Positions 8,213-17,737 of a stretch of DNA of 64,000 nt are shown here, one piece after another. A program made the translations under genes and the position numbers. A model generated the notes under the pieces. It was not told the DNA's origin and made no database searches. It saw only the letters and a list, made by a program, of their open reading frames with translations. The DNA is from Spirosoma sp. KUDC1026 (lineage in GTDB: Bacteria; Bacteroidota; Bacteroidia; Cytophagales; Spirosomataceae). The DNA lies in NCBI RefSeq assembly GCF_013375035.1, contig NZ_CP056032.1, positions 5,144,001-5,208,000 of the forward strand, given 5' to 3'. The stretch's first letter is position 1, and each line of letters begins with the position of its first letter.

Positions 8213-10810
8213 TTAACGGGTTTTTGTTTTCGGGCCGGCTTTCGGCGACTCCGGTACGAACGGAATAACCGGTTCGGGAACCAGCTCCGGCTCGGTCTGT
8301 CGATTGCGGGTGGCCCGGAAGATCACGAACGCGATCAGGGCAATCAGCAGTACGTTAAAGATAAGGTCAATGGTATTACCGAGTGTATTCAGCGGTGGGG
8401 AAAACGTGAACTCAATCGTGTGCTTCCCGGCCGGAATCCGCATGGCGCGCAGGACGTAGTTGGCTCGTAGGTGCGGAGCCGGTTTGCCATCAATGGTTGC
8501 CTGCCAGTCTTCGTTACCCCGGTAATAGATTTCGGAGAAAACGGCCAGCCCATCTCGGGTAGCATTCGCCTGATACACCAGTTTGTCGGGCCGGTAGCTG
8601 GTTAACTGAATTGTGCTGCCAGTATGATCCATAACGGCAGGTAGGTTACCCAGTTCCGTGGCAAACCGCTTATCAACTACGGCAGAATCGCGCGTACTCA
8701 GCGTTTTCATAGCGGCAATCTCTTCGTCGGCGTTGTTTACCTGCCGCACATTACCCACAAACCAGGCTGCCCCCATCACTTCCGGATTCGGCAGCGCGAC
8801 GGGTCCCGACTGCTGCTGTGGGTTGGCGGGGTCGGGCTGGCCTCCCTGAATTACATACTTCGCATTCAGCATGTTCAGGATATTGAGCGTATTCGGCTGG
8901 AAGGCGTACGTAACCAGCTCCTGATACCGGCGCAGTTTAGCCGCGTGGTACCCACCAATCGACCGGTGGAAATACGATGTCCGGTTGCTGTTCATGAAGT
9001 CAACCGTCTGGTCGAACACCCGGTATCCCAGCGATTTATCCTGCAAAATCTGCTCGTCGGCGGGCGTTGGCTGGAACACTTCGGCAACTTGTGTCTTCGA
9101 TACGAAGTCGGCATTGTTCAGGAACCGTTTGTCGACACCAAACAGATCGACGACCAGCAGCGCCAGCAGTACAGGATAGAAAATCCCCGCTTTGATCTTA
9201 TTCGTTACAAAGGCCCAGACGGCCCCGGCGGCCAGTACGATGAAGATAAACGACCGGATGGCGTCACTACGTAACAGCGCCTGTCGATCTCGGATCAGTG
9301 CCGTCTGGAAATCTTTAGCAGCCTCGCCGAAATACCGGCTTAGGGAATCCAGATCAGTGGGTGTCTGAAACGAGAACAGCGAACCGCCCAGCAGTATCAA
9401 TACCAACGCCAATCCGCCCGTCAGCGCGAAGCTGATCAGCAGCGGTTGCTTAATCTGCGCGAACGTCAGTTTCTGGTTGACGATTGTCTGAATACCCAGA
9501 GCCGCACCAATACCGAGGAATAATTGCGCCAGACAGAGCGCCATGGTCATTGCCCGGAACTTGTTGAAATACGGCAGGTAGTCGAACAATGTATAGTTGA
9601 CAATAGCCAGATTTTTTCCCTGCGCCAGCGCAATCATCAGGACAGCCGCGCTGAGCAGCCACCAGCGGATGGGCGTCCGGATTACGAACATGCTGAGAAC
9701 AAATAGGAACAGCAGCACCGCTCCCGCGTAGGCCGGTCCACCTACCATAGGCTGATCGCCCCAGTAGGTAGGCGCTCCTAATTCTGCAAACTGCTTGGCC
9801 GAAGCCGGATCAACCCCTTTTTCGGTCAGCGTTTTATAAAATTCTGAATCAGTTGACAAACCACCGCCCGACGAACCACCAAATGCGTTTGGCACGAGCA
9901 GGGTCAGCGTTTCGGCTTTACCATAGCTGTAGCTGAACGCATAGTCTTTGTCCAGACCGCTTTTCGCTACGTTCCCTGCCGATTTGCCGTCGGGGTTGGT
10001 CGTCTTTTCGGTCAGTTCCGATGTACCGCGGATGGTTTCTTTGGTGTACTGATTCATGATCAGCAGCCGTTTACCGAAACTACCAGCCGCTAATACCCCC
10101 GCCAGCACCAGAACGGTCAGGCCCATCGCCAGCCGCCTGGTCTGTCCTGCCCTCACTAGCGCAATGCCTTCGATCAGAACGTAGAGGCCAATGGCCATGA
10201 ACAGGTAGTACGTAATCTGGATGTGGTTGGCCCCCAGCTCCATACAGAAGAAATAACCTGTCAATGCAGCGCCGAGCCAGTAGCGCCCCCGCAGACATAA
10301 TATCACCCCCGCCAGGATACCTGATCCATAAGCCATGGCGTAGATTTTGGAAATGTGCCCCGCTTCGAGGCTGACGATACCAAAGGTTCCGAAGCCATAG
10401 GCAATGGCGCCCATAGCCGACAGCCAGGGATTACAACCCAGCACAACCAGCAGCAGATACGTACTGAGCATCAGCACGAATACGACGTTTGCGGTATTCG
10501 GTAATACGTTGATAACGGCCATTGTGGCCTTATACACCCAAATGTTTGGGTAATTAAAATCGATCATGTACCCGGGCATCCCGCTAAACACGGCGTCGGT
10601 CCAGAGCGGTTTTTCGCCAGTTTGCTGGGCAATATCCCGGATTTCGCGGGCCGACGCGGTGCTTTGCTGCACATCGGCCATGGACAAAGTTTTGCCCTGC
10701 ATAACCGGCGAGAAATAAGCAATGGCCAGCAGCAGTAGCCCCAGCACAGCAATCAGGTGCGGCAGAAAGTTGTTCCGCTTATGCGGTTGAGAGAGGGTTG
10801 GTTGATTCAT
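8213..10810 (-). CDS. YfhO-family multi-pass membrane protein
   Basis: An 865-residue polytopic inner-membrane protein. An N-terminal membrane helix (HLIAVLGLLLLAIAYFSPV), the segment TDAVFSGMPGYMIDFNYPN, at least a dozen hydrophobic segments up to about residue 560, and a C-terminal beta-rich domain with FSEIYYRGNEDWQATIDGKP and RAMRIPAGKHTIEFTFSPP are typical of the YfhO family, which is related to GT-C type glycosyltransferases. The last membrane helix (IDLIFNVLLIALIAFVIF) precedes a Pro-rich tail. The frame is open from 10834, but the ATG at 10810 (MNQPTLSQ) is the more natural start. The substrate is unknown. Confidence 0.85.
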   Translation of the reverse strand: MNQPTLSQPHKRNNFLPHLIAVLGLLLLAIAYFSPVMQGKTLSMADVQQSTASAREIRDIAQQTGEKPLWTDAVFSGMPGYMIDFNYPNIWVYKATMAVINVLPNTANVVFVLMLSTYLLLVVLGCNPWLSAMGAIAYGFGTFGIVSLEAGHISKIYAMAYGSGILAGVILCLRGRYWLGAALTGYFFCMELGANHIQITYYLFMAIGLYVLIEGIALVRAGQTRRLAMGLTVLVLAGVLAAGSFGKRLLIMNQYTKETIRGTSELTEKTTNPDGKSAGNVAKSGLDKDYAFSYSYGKAETLTLLVPNAFGGSSGGGLSTDSEFYKTLTEKGVDPASAKQFAELGAPTYWGDQPMVGGPAYAGAVLLFLFVLSMFVIRTPIRWWLLSAAVLMIALAQGKNLAIVNYTLFDYLPYFNKFRAMTMALCLAQLFLGIGAALGIQTIVNQKLTFAQIKQPLLISFALTGGLALVLILLGGSLFSFQTPTDLDSLSRYFGEAAKDFQTALIRDRQALLRSDAIRSFIFIVLAAGAVWAFVTNKIKAGIFYPVLLALLVVDLFGVDKRFLNNADFVSKTQVAEVFQPTPADEQILQDKSLGYRVFDQTVDFMNSNRTSYFHRSIGGYHAAKLRRYQELVTYAFQPNTLNILNMLNAKYVIQGGQPDPANPQQQSGPVALPNPEVMGAAWFVGNVRQVNNADEEIAAMKTLSTRDSAVVDKRFATELGNLPAVMDHTGSTIQLTSYRPDKLVYQANATRDGLAVFSEIYYRGNEDWQATIDGKPAPHLRANYVLRAMRIPAGKHTIEFTFSPPLNTLGNTIDLIFNVLLIALIAFVIFRATRNRQTEPELVPEPVIPFVPESPKAGPKTKTR

Positions 10811-10940
10811 ACAAAAAACTGGTACGTAGCCCAAAGATAGAGGTTTACGCGCAAATGGGGGGAAGCCGTCTTCGGCTATCTAGTAGTTCTAAACGCAGCA
10901 GTTGGGTGCCAGATTGCTTCAGCCGGGGTTACCAGCCCTA

Positions 10941-11339
10941 TTAGTTGAGGTATGTCTGCGCATACGCCAGCAGGAACTGACGGATCTGACTGTCATTGAC
11001 GCGCAGTTGCTCCGCCAAAAGCTGTTTTTTTTCCCAGTATATTTTCAAACTCTGCGGGTCCGTTACGTCGATGGCGGCAATAGCGTTCGTCAGTTGCTGA
11101 ACGGCTTTTTCCCGCTCAATCTCCTCGTCCGGTTCCAGATTGGTCCGGTCGGTTTGGTCGTCCAGTTGCCGACGTAACCGATTCCGGTCCCGCAGCCGCT
11201 GCCGGTATTTTTTTAATTCCTCCGCATACGCATCGCCTATTTCCTGCATCTGCGCCTGAATCTGGGCATTCTTCTGTGCGAGTTGGTGGCACATAACCTG
11301 CGGGGGCGTTTTCCTGAAAAAGTCGCTTAAATCACTCAT
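10941..11339 (-). CDS. Hypothetical coiled-coil protein
   Basis: A 132-residue soluble, strongly helical and charged protein with long heptad-like stretches (LAQKNAQIQAQMQEIGDAY and KKYRQRLRDRNRLRRQ). No signal peptide or catalytic motif is visible. The frame is open from 11504, but that would overlap frr and cross its terminator, so the ATG at 11339 (MSDLSDFFRK) is chosen. It is downstream of frr but separated from it by a terminator. Function unknown. Confidence 0.6.
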   Translation of the reverse strand: MSDLSDFFRKTPPQVMCHQLAQKNAQIQAQMQEIGDAYAEELKKYRQRLRDRNRLRRQLDDQTDRTNLEPDEEIEREKAVQQLTNAIAAIDVTDPQSLKIYWEKKQLLAEQLRVNDSQIRQFLLAYAQTYLN

Positions 11340-11406
11340 AACGGTACGGGCTGTTGAGAGAATGAAAAGGCCGGGCAGACCAGCGGTAAAATACGAATAA
11401 AAAAAT

Positions 11407-11435
11407 AGCCGAACCCCGTTTAGCAGGGTTCGGCT
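11407..11435 (-). terminator. Rho-independent terminator of frr
   Basis: Perfect 10-bp stem (11407-11416 with 11426-11435), 9-base loop, followed on the minus strand by seven T. It closes the pyrH-frr unit. Confidence 0.85.
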
Positions 11436-11457
11436 GGCAAATAAGTTTTTTTCCGCG

Positions 11458-12018
11458 TTAGACCGAAAGAATGTCTTTCTCTTTGGCGACGAATGTTTCG
11501 TCAACCCGGGCGATAAACGAATCGGTCAGTTTCTGGACGCGCTCTTCACCAATCTTCACGGCGTCTTCCGATACGCCGTCTTTCGTCAGTTTACGGATAC
11601 CGTCGTTGGTGTCTTTTCGGATGTTGCGCACATTCACTTTGGCCACTTCGACCTCCTGCTTTACCCGCTTCACGAGGTCACGACGACGCTCTTCGGTGAG
11701 GGGAGGAACGCTGAGCCGGATCTGTTCGCCGTCGTTATTGGGTGCCAGGCCAACGTTCGAGTTACGGATGGCTTTCTCTACCTCACCGATCAGCTTCCGC
11801 TCGAAAGGTTTCACCACAATCGTACGGGCGTCGGGCGTTGTTACCGAGGCAACCTGATTCAGGGGCGACATCACACCGTAATATTCGACCTGAATACCAT
11901 CCAGCATCTGGGTACTGGCTTTACCGGCGCGGATTTTGGTCAGTTCAATGGATAAGTGCTTCAGCGCTTTTTCCATCGTGTCTTTTGCATCGTCGAGATA
12001 TAGCTCGATCTCTTCCAT
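11458..12018 (-). CDS. frr: Ribosome-recycling factor
   Basis: Splits post-termination ribosomes together with EF-G. The 186 residues match the universal length. The three-helix bundle shows KIRAGKASTQMLDGIQVEYYG (near residues 28-48), DARTIVVKPFERKLIGEVEKAI and LTEERRRDLVKRVKQEVE, all RRF hallmarks. It follows pyrH by 118 bases on the same strand, the conserved bacterial order. A strong terminator follows. Confidence 0.97.
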   Translation of the reverse strand: MEEIELYLDDAKDTMEKALKHLSIELTKIRAGKASTQMLDGIQVEYYGVMSPLNQVASVTTPDARTIVVKPFERKLIGEVEKAIRNSNVGLAPNNDGEQIRLSVPPLTEERRRDLVKRVKQEVEVAKVNVRNIRKDTNDGIRKLTKDGVSEDAVKIGEERVQKLTDSFIARVDETFVAKEKDILSV

Positions 12019-12136
12019 TTTTCTGTACAGTTGAAACGTTATGAGTTGTAAAGCTGGATAGGTTATGGTCGTAAAAGTCTACGATTGCCGGCTTTCCGAA
12101 AGGCCGGTTAACGGTAAACTCGATAACCCGGACTCT

Positions 12137-12871
12137 TTACTGCTCTTTTTTCGACGAAACCAGGGTTCCGGTTTCGCTGTCGCCCATAATTACTTTCATC
12201 AGGCTACCCGAATCGTTCATGTTGAAAACGATAATGGGCAGGTCGTTTTCCTGGCAGAGCGTAAAGGCCGTCAGGTCCATTACGTTCAGCTTCTTCTCGT
12301 AAACGTCCTCGAACGAGATTGTCGTATAGCGCGTTGCGGTTTTGTCTTTCACCGGGTCGGCGGTGTAGATGCCGTCGACTTTCGTTCCTTTCAGGACAAC
12401 ATCGGCTTCAACTTCGATAGCCCGCAGACTGGCCGTCGTATCCGTCGTAAAATAAGGGCTGCCGGTACCGGCCCCGAAGATGACGACGCGTCCTTTTTCC
12501 AGGTGACGTACCGCCCGGCGACGAACGTATGGTTCGCAGACCTGCTCCATTTTGATCGCCGACATAACGCGGGTGTACATGCCATGCTTTTCGAGCGAAC
12601 TCTGGATAGCCATTGCATTAATAACCGTAGCCAGCATACCCATGTAGTCACCCTGCACCCGGTCGATTCCGGATCGTTCGCCCGAAACTCCCCGGAAAAT
12701 ATTTCCTCCGCCGATGACAATAGCAACCTGAACCCCCAGATCAACTACCTGCTTGATTTCCTGGCTGTATTTTTCCAATACGGCTGGGTCAATGTTGTAG
12801 CCACTAGGGCCCGCCAGCGCTTCTCCACTCAGTTTGAGCAGGATCCGTTTGTACTTTGTTTGCGATGTCAT
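12137..12871 (-). CDS. pyrH: UMP kinase
   Basis: Phosphorylates UMP to UDP in pyrimidine synthesis. With the ATG at 12871 ([21 protein letters not shown]) it has 244 residues, the family size; the frame is open 18 codons further but that extension is not conserved-looking. Motifs are KLSGEALAG (P-loop-like), [27 protein letters not shown] and the C-terminal [20 protein letters not shown]. It belongs to the amino-acid kinase fold. Adjacent frr on the same strand fits the usual pyrH-frr pairing. Confidence 0.96.
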   Translation of the reverse strand: MTSQTKYKRILLKLSGEALAGPSGYNIDPAVLEKYSQEIKQVVDLGVQVAIVIGGGNIFRGVSGERSGIDRVQGDYMGMLATVINAMAIQSSLEKHGMYTRVMSAIKMEQVCEPYVRRRAVRHLEKGRVVIFGAGTGSPYFTTDTTASLRAIEVEADVVLKGTKVDGIYTADPVKDKTATRYTTISFEDVYEKKLNVMDLTAFTLCQENDLPIIVFNMNDSGSLMKVIMGDSETGTLVSSKKEQ

Positions 12872-13011
12872 GAAAGGGAATTTTGCGGCAAAGATATGGA
12901 AAAGGCCGAAAACCGGAACAGGCACTCAACCGGAAACCGAGGGATTGGCTACGTCTCTCCCGACATAACCATTCGCTTACTGACCTTTTGCGCTCGATGA
13001 CCATAAACGGG

Positions 13012-13045
13012 CAGGGCCGTAGTTTCGATCGAAACTACGGCCCTG
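13012..13045. terminator. Perfect 34-base palindrome between dus and pyrH
   Basis: Positions 13012-13045 read the same on both strands, with the centre at CGATCG and no spare loop. It lies 22 bases behind the stop of the dus gene and before pyrH, so it is probably the dus transcript terminator. There is no clear T run on the minus strand, so a different role, such as a protein-binding site, is possible. Confidence 0.5.
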
Positions 13046-13067
13046 GATTTATCACATCAACTGTCAA

Positions 13068-14060
13068 TTAAACGGCAACGACTTCGGCGTACCGTTCTGA
13101 CACCTCGTCCAGCACCGCGCTGGTTTCGGCATAGGTATCCGTTGTTACCAGGCGCTGTCGAAACGGTTTGAAATCGGGTAAGCCCTTAAAATAGTTGGCG
13201 TAGTGACGACGCATTTCGAACAGACCAACAATCTCACCTTTCCAGCGGATTGAAAAATCAAGATGCTGCCGGCAAACGGCAACCCGGTCCGCAACGGTCG
13301 GTGCCGCCCGGTGTTCGCCGGTACGAACAAAGTGTTTGATTTCATCAAAAACCCAGGGGTGGCCAATGCTGGCCCGACCAATCATGACACCATCGACCCC
13401 GTAGCGATTTTTATATTCCAGCGCTTTTTCGGGTGAGTCAATATCCCCGTTGCCAAAGATGGGGATTTTAATCCGGGGGTTGTCTTTGATACGCCCAATG
13501 AGTGTCCAGTCGGCCTCGCCTTTGTACATCTGCACACGCGTCCGGCCGTGAATTGTCAGCGCCTGAATGCCGATGTCCTGTAGTCGTTCGGCTACATCTT
13601 CCACGTTCTTGGTACTGTCGTCCCAGCCCAGCCGGGTTTTCACCGTTACAGGCAGGTGCGTAGCCCTCACAACGGCGTCGGTCATACGTACCATTTTGGG
13701 TATATCCTGCAATAAGGCCGCTCCCGCTCCCCGGCAGGCTACGTTCTTGACCGGGCAGCCGTAGTTAATATCAATCAAGTCCGGGTTAGCCCGCGTGGCA
13801 ATTTCGGCACAGGAACCCATCGTTTCTACGTCCGAGCCAAAAAGCTGAATGCCAATGGGACGTTCGTACTCGAAGATGTCCAGTTTCTGCACGCTCTTGG
13901 CCGCATCCCGGATCAACCCTTCGGACGAAATAAACTCAGTATACATTAAATCGGCCCCATTTGCCTTGCAAACCGCCCGGAAGGGCGGATCGCTGACATC
14001 CTCCATAGGGGCCAGCAATAGCGGGAAATCCGGTAGTTCTATATTGCCAATTTTAACCAT
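13068..14060 (-). CDS. dusB: tRNA-dihydrouridine synthase (DusB type)
   Basis: Flavin enzyme reducing uridines in tRNA D-loops. The 330 residues form a TIM barrel starting PLLLAPMEDVSDPPFRA, then DINYGCPVKNVACRGAGAALL (the catalytic Cys lies in the VACRGAG segment), PVTVKTRLGWDD, TIHGRTRVQMYKGEADW and VMIGRASIGHPWVF. These match Dus proteins; assignment to DusB rather than DusA/C rests on the overall motif pattern. It is monocistronic and followed by the palindrome at 13012-13045. Confidence 0.92.
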   Translation of the reverse strand: MVKIGNIELPDFPLLLAPMEDVSDPPFRAVCKANGADLMYTEFISSEGLIRDAAKSVQKLDIFEYERPIGIQLFGSDVETMGSCAEIATRANPDLIDINYGCPVKNVACRGAGAALLQDIPKMVRMTDAVVRATHLPVTVKTRLGWDDSTKNVEDVAERLQDIGIQALTIHGRTRVQMYKGEADWTLIGRIKDNPRIKIPIFGNGDIDSPEKALEYKNRYGVDGVMIGRASIGHPWVFDEIKHFVRTGEHRAAPTVADRVAVCRQHLDFSIRWKGEIVGLFEMRRHYANYFKGLPDFKPFRQRLVTTDTYAETSAVLDEVSERYAEVVAV

Positions 14061-14199
14061 AATGCTTTCAGTCAGATACGTTGCGAACGAATAGTGGTCG
14101 GTTATCCCGTCCCTGACGCTAAGGTTTTAGCACAATCCCAAGAGCCAAATAGTTCCTTTTTGCGGATTATGGGAATGCTTCAGTAAATTTACGCCAAAT

Positions 14200-15165
14200 A
14201 TGCCATCAATCTACGTACCAAATCATACCTCTCCGCAGCCCCCAACCCTTGGCGGGTTGATCATGCTCATTGGTTTCGTACTAATCGGCGGGGTGCTCAG
14301 TACTTTACTGATTCTACTGCTGATTATGGTCAGTCAGGGCTTTGGGCCCGCCGAAGCCAGAGACTACATCACAACGTTGGCGGCCAATCCGGTTTCCATA
14401 AAAGACGGGTGGTACACACTCATGATGCTCCAGGCCGTCAATCACCTGGGTACATTTCTGCTTCCCTCCCTGCTCTATTGGTATGCCGTTGAGCGCCAGA
14501 CCTGGTCGGTTTTCAACCCACACCCGGTCACTAGTCTAACGGTTCTGGCCGTCGTAGCCGTTATTGTGGTGGCTTTTATGCCCTTCGACGGGCTCATCAT
14601 CGACTGGAATCAGAATGTGCACCTCCCCCAGACGATGGCCCCGCTGGAGCAGTGGATTCGGGACAAGGAAAAAAGCCTGGAAGGCGTTACCAAATACCTT
14701 ACGACGTTCAACAATCCCGGCCAGCTGCTGATTGCAGTACTGGTCATTGCCGTTATCCCAGCCATTGGTGAAGAAACGCTTTTTCGGGGTATTCTGCAGC
14801 GTAACCTGACGTACTGGACAGGCAACGCCCACGCCGGTATCTGGATTGCGGCCGCCCTGTTCAGTGCGATCCACGTCCAGTTTCTGGGCTTTGTTCCCCG
14901 GATGCTCCTAGGCGCGTTGTTCGGCTACCTCTACCTCTGGTCGGGCAATCTCTGGGTGCCTATTCTGGCTCACTTTGTCAACAATGGGTTCACGGTGCTG
15001 ATGGTTTATCTGTACCAGCAGAAACTAATTTCGATGGATATCGAGAGCCCTGATACGGTGCCGATTGCTACGGCGCTGGCGTCGCTGGCGCTCACGGCTG
15101 GCCTGCTCTATTATTTTCGCCAACTTAATCAGAAAGATAAGGTTCATTCATCAGCCAACCCCTGA
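14200..15165 (+). CDS. CPBP-family intramembrane metalloprotease
   Basis: A 321-residue multi-pass membrane protein of the CPBP (CAAX protease and bacteriocin-processing, Abi) family. The catalytic motifs are visible: EETLFRG (Glu191-Glu192, Arg196), a His at 225 in FSAIHVQF, and LAHFVNN with His258 and Asn262. About eight hydrophobic segments surround them. It starts a co-directional run with a DUF2007 protein and cdsA, spaced by about 50 bases and 1 base. In bacteria, members act in protein processing or immunity to peptides; the substrate here is unknown. Confidence 0.88.
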   Translation: MPSIYVPNHTSPQPPTLGGLIMLIGFVLIGGVLSTLLILLLIMVSQGFGPAEARDYITTLAANPVSIKDGWYTLMMLQAVNHLGTFLLPSLLYWYAVERQTWSVFNPHPVTSLTVLAVVAVIVVAFMPFDGLIIDWNQNVHLPQTMAPLEQWIRDKEKSLEGVTKYLTTFNNPGQLLIAVLVIAVIPAIGEETLFRGILQRNLTYWTGNAHAGIWIAAALFSAIHVQFLGFVPRMLLGALFGYLYLWSGNLWVPILAHFVNNGFTVLMVYLYQQKLISMDIESPDTVPIATALASLALTAGLLYYFRQLNQKDKVHSSANP

Positions 15166-15214
15166 TGGCGCAGAGTTTCCTTTTCTAAACTGACCGAATT
15201 ACGTGCAATCATCA

Positions 15215-15433
15215 ATGACTGAAAACTGGGAATCAATTTATACGACCCCTCTCCCTCACCGGGCCGAGCTGGCGAAAGCGCTGCTGCTGGAACACGACAT
15301 TCCCGCCGTTGTGATCAACCGGCAGAGCAGTAGTTACCCGGCAGTAGGATTAGGTAAAAGTGAAGTACACGTCATGGGCAAGGATGCCATTCTGGCCAAA
15401 GTAATTCTGGAGAATGAAGCAACGTTTAGCTAG
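15215..15433 (+). CDS. DUF2007 domain protein
   Basis: A 72-residue cytoplasmic protein with the DUF2007 pattern: an N-terminal WESIYTTPLPHRAELAKALL strand-helix, then EHDIPAVVINRQSSSYP and a final VHVMGKDAILAKVIL. The domain has an ACT-like or PII-like ferredoxin fold and is called a putative signal-transducing protein; its real role is unknown. ATG at 15215 is preferred to the GTG at 15203. It ends one base before the chosen start of cdsA, so both are probably translated together. Confidence 0.75.
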   Translation: MTENWESIYTTPLPHRAELAKALLLEHDIPAVVINRQSSSYPAVGLGKSEVHVMGKDAILAKVILENEATFS

Positions 15434-15434
15434 T

Positions 15435-16247
15435 ATGAGTAACCTCCAGCAACGGGTCATTGCGGCCATTGTGGGGGTTCCGTTTATTCTGTTTATGATC
15501 TGGTATGATGCCTGGACCTTTGCGCTCCTGTTCTGCGTCATCAGTGCCCTCACCCAGCGGGAATTTTATCGGCTGCTGGGCCTGGACGGCTTTGAGCCGC
15601 TAACCGCCTACGGTACGTTGGTTGGCGTCATGATCTGCGTCCTGGCCTATTTCATTGAAACGGATCAGATTAGTATGGGCAATTACTTTCTGATTTGCCC
15701 GGCCTCGTCGATGATCTTCCTGATCAAGCTGTATAAAAAACGCGATATGAAGCCGTTCACCAACATTGGCTTCACCTTCCTGGGCATTATTTACGTTGCG
15801 ATGCCGTTCGCGCTGCTGATCATTCTGGCACTCCGCAATAGCTCATTTCACCCCATGATCATTACGGGCTGTCTGCTCCTGCTATGGGCCAGCGATATTG
15901 GGGCCTATTTTGCCGGTACGTACTTTGGTCGCCGAAAGCTGTTTGAGCGGGTATCGCCCAAGAAATCCTGGGAAGGGGCGCTGGGTGGCGCGGCCGCTGC
16001 GGGCCTGATTGCGCTGGGCCTTGCCTTCTATGCCCCCGAGCTACGGCCCTGGCAGTGGTACTGCGTGGGCGGCATTATCGTCGTGACGGGCACCTACGGC
16101 GACCTGGTCGAATCACTTTTCAAGCGTAGCATCGCGATCAAGGATTCGGGCAGCAGCATTCCCGGTCACGGGGGTTTCCTCGATCGCTTCGATGGGCTCC
16201 TGCTGGCCGCTCCCTTCATCATTACGTTCCTGAAGCTATTCGCCTGA
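15435..16247 (+). CDS. cdsA: Phosphatidate cytidylyltransferase
   Basis: Makes CDP-diacylglycerol from phosphatidic acid and CTP at the inner membrane, feeding phospholipid synthesis. With ATG at 15435 it has 270 residues and about eight membrane segments. The C-terminal family signature is clear: LLWASDIGAYFAGTYFGRR, SPKKSWEGALGG, and TYGDLVESLFKRSIAIKDSG followed by PGHGGFLDRFDGLL. The alternative ATG at 15414 would overlap the DUF2007 gene by 20 bases. A strong bidirectional terminator follows. Confidence 0.95.
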   Translation: MSNLQQRVIAAIVGVPFILFMIWYDAWTFALLFCVISALTQREFYRLLGLDGFEPLTAYGTLVGVMICVLAYFIETDQISMGNYFLICPASSMIFLIKLYKKRDMKPFTNIGFTFLGIIYVAMPFALLIILALRNSSFHPMIITGCLLLLWASDIGAYFAGTYFGRRKLFERVSPKKSWEGALGGAAAAGLIALGLAFYAPELRPWQWYCVGGIIVVTGTYGDLVESLFKRSIAIKDSGSSIPGHGGFLDRFDGLLLAAPFIITFLKLFA

Positions 16248-16261
16248 TTTGACCTTGTACA

Positions 16262-16299
16262 AAAACGGGTTCTTGTTGGCGTCAACAAGAACCCGTTTT
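16262..16299. terminator. Bidirectional terminator between cdsA and the TlpA-like gene
   Basis: Perfect 17-bp stem (16262-16278 with 16283-16299), 4-base loop, A run on the left and T run on the right. It serves both convergent transcripts. Confidence 0.9.
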
Positions 16300-16305
16300 A
16301 TTTGC

Positions 16306-17451
16306 TCAGCGCTTTTCGCCGAGCAACTCAGCAACTTTCTTGGTTAGTTCTTCCCCATGGAGATTATCACCTTGAATTTTACCTGATTGGTCTATCAAAA
16401 AAGTGTGTGGAATCCCAATAACAGCGTACTTCTCCATTATCTGGCTTTGGTCTGTCGCCAATAATTGAAGACCAGGCGGACTATGCCGCCTAATCGCCTG
16501 CTGCCACTGAGCGGGGTCTTTGTCTAGAGAAACGCTAATGACTTCCAGCCCTTCCTTTGCATACTGGTTGTAAAGTGCTTTCAATGAAGGCAATTCTTTG
16601 ATGCAGGGACCACACCAGCTCGCCCAAAAATCGAGCAGTACTAGTTTATTGCTTTTACGAACCGAATCCAGACTACTGGTTCCTCCTTTACTTGTTGGCA
16701 GTACGAACAGTGGGGCATCTACACCAATAGCTGTTTTTTCCCGCCCTGCTGCCCGTTTTGCCATTTCCTGTTCCAGCGCCTGAAACGTACGATACGTAGC
16801 CAGTTGAGGTCTGAACTCATTGAGCATATTCACGACATAGGCATCATCCATACCCGATTCCTGCAATAGGTGTAAATTAAAAAAAGTGTAGGGCTTCTGT
16901 TCAATTATTTTCCGATATCGAGTGCCATAAGAGATGCTTACCGAGTCATTCTGTTTCATTAACCGATTAAATAGCACCGTATCGCCTTTTTGGGTCGCTG
17001 CCTTCCGCTGCTCGAAGAGCGTGATTAACTGCTCTCGAATCGGGTCGATGAATCCCGAGTTGTAGCTTTCCCATTGATCATGCAGCTTGGAGCCAGATAC
17101 CTGAGCGGTCCCTTTGTCTTTCAATTTCATGCGGATTGGTGACGCTTCTAAAAAGACGGGGTAGCTCAGATCGTCAGTATTTATCCTGATCCAGTACAAC
17201 CCGGGATCTTCCAAAGCTCCTTTGAACGTAAACTGTCCCTGCCTGATACGGGTAGAGTCAATCGCTACGTCATTTTGCTTAAGCAAATACACAGTTCCGG
17301 TTACAGATGGAAGAACCTCCCCCATCAGGGTAAACGTTTGCGACTGTTTTGTCTGGGCCATCGCAGCATGGGCAAACAGCCCTGATAAAAGCAGCGACGT
17401 ATAGAACCCTAACCTGAACTTATTCAGGTAGAATATCGAATCAATAGTCAT
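16306..17451 (-). CDS. TlpA-like thioredoxin-fold protein with DUF4369 N-domain
   Basis: A 381-residue exported protein. A signal peptide (about residues 12-32, ending AAMAQ) is followed by a beta-rich DUF4369-like domain (about 38-120), a helical linker (about 125-235) and a thioredoxin domain with WASWCGPC (Cys280 and Cys283), then DKDPAQWQQAI and GIPHTFLIDQSGKI. The cis-Pro before TFLID is present. Such proteins act as periplasmic thiol-disulfide reductases in Bacteroidota; many copies per genome are usual. Partner proteins are not evident in the neighbourhood. Confidence 0.9.
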   Translation of the reverse strand: MTIDSIFYLNKFRLGFYTSLLLSGLFAHAAMAQTKQSQTFTLMGEVLPSVTGTVYLLKQNDVAIDSTRIRQGQFTFKGALEDPGLYWIRINTDDLSYPVFLEASPIRMKLKDKGTAQVSGSKLHDQWESYNSGFIDPIREQLITLFEQRKAATQKGDTVLFNRLMKQNDSVSISYGTRYRKIIEQKPYTFFNLHLLQESGMDDAYVVNMLNEFRPQLATYRTFQALEQEMAKRAAGREKTAIGVDAPLFVLPTSKGGTSSLDSVRKSNKLVLLDFWASWCGPCIKELPSLKALYNQYAKEGLEVISVSLDKDPAQWQQAIRRHSPPGLQLLATDQSQIMEKYAVIGIPHTFLIDQSGKIQGDNLHGEELTKKVAELLGEKR

Positions 17452-17737
17452 TGTGTAAACGGTTTAAGGTGCGTGATACTATTATAGCTAGAAGGCTTTG
17501 CTAAAGTAGCAAAGAGTCAACTAGATAAAAATAGTTATATTTATAAACAAAAAAAGGCTATCAAATGGCCTATTTTGGCGGCTATTCTGTCGTTACTCAG
17601 CAGTGGTAACGTCGCTTAACCTCTCGGCCCGCTCCTTTAATTATTCTTAAATTATTGAGGTAAATGCGGCTGACCTGTAAATCATTCGTTATTTTGTGTG
17701 GTTAAGTAGAAAAGGGCCTGTTTCCAGGTCGGTCGGC

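Noticed and set aside
10941-11504. Long form (187 residues) of the coiled-coil protein
   Set aside because: The extension would cross the frr terminator and overlap frr; the ATG at 11339 is sufficient.
12065-13000. 311-codon plus-strand frame opposite pyrH
   Set aside because: Antisense shadow of pyrH, whose family motifs are unambiguous on the minus strand.
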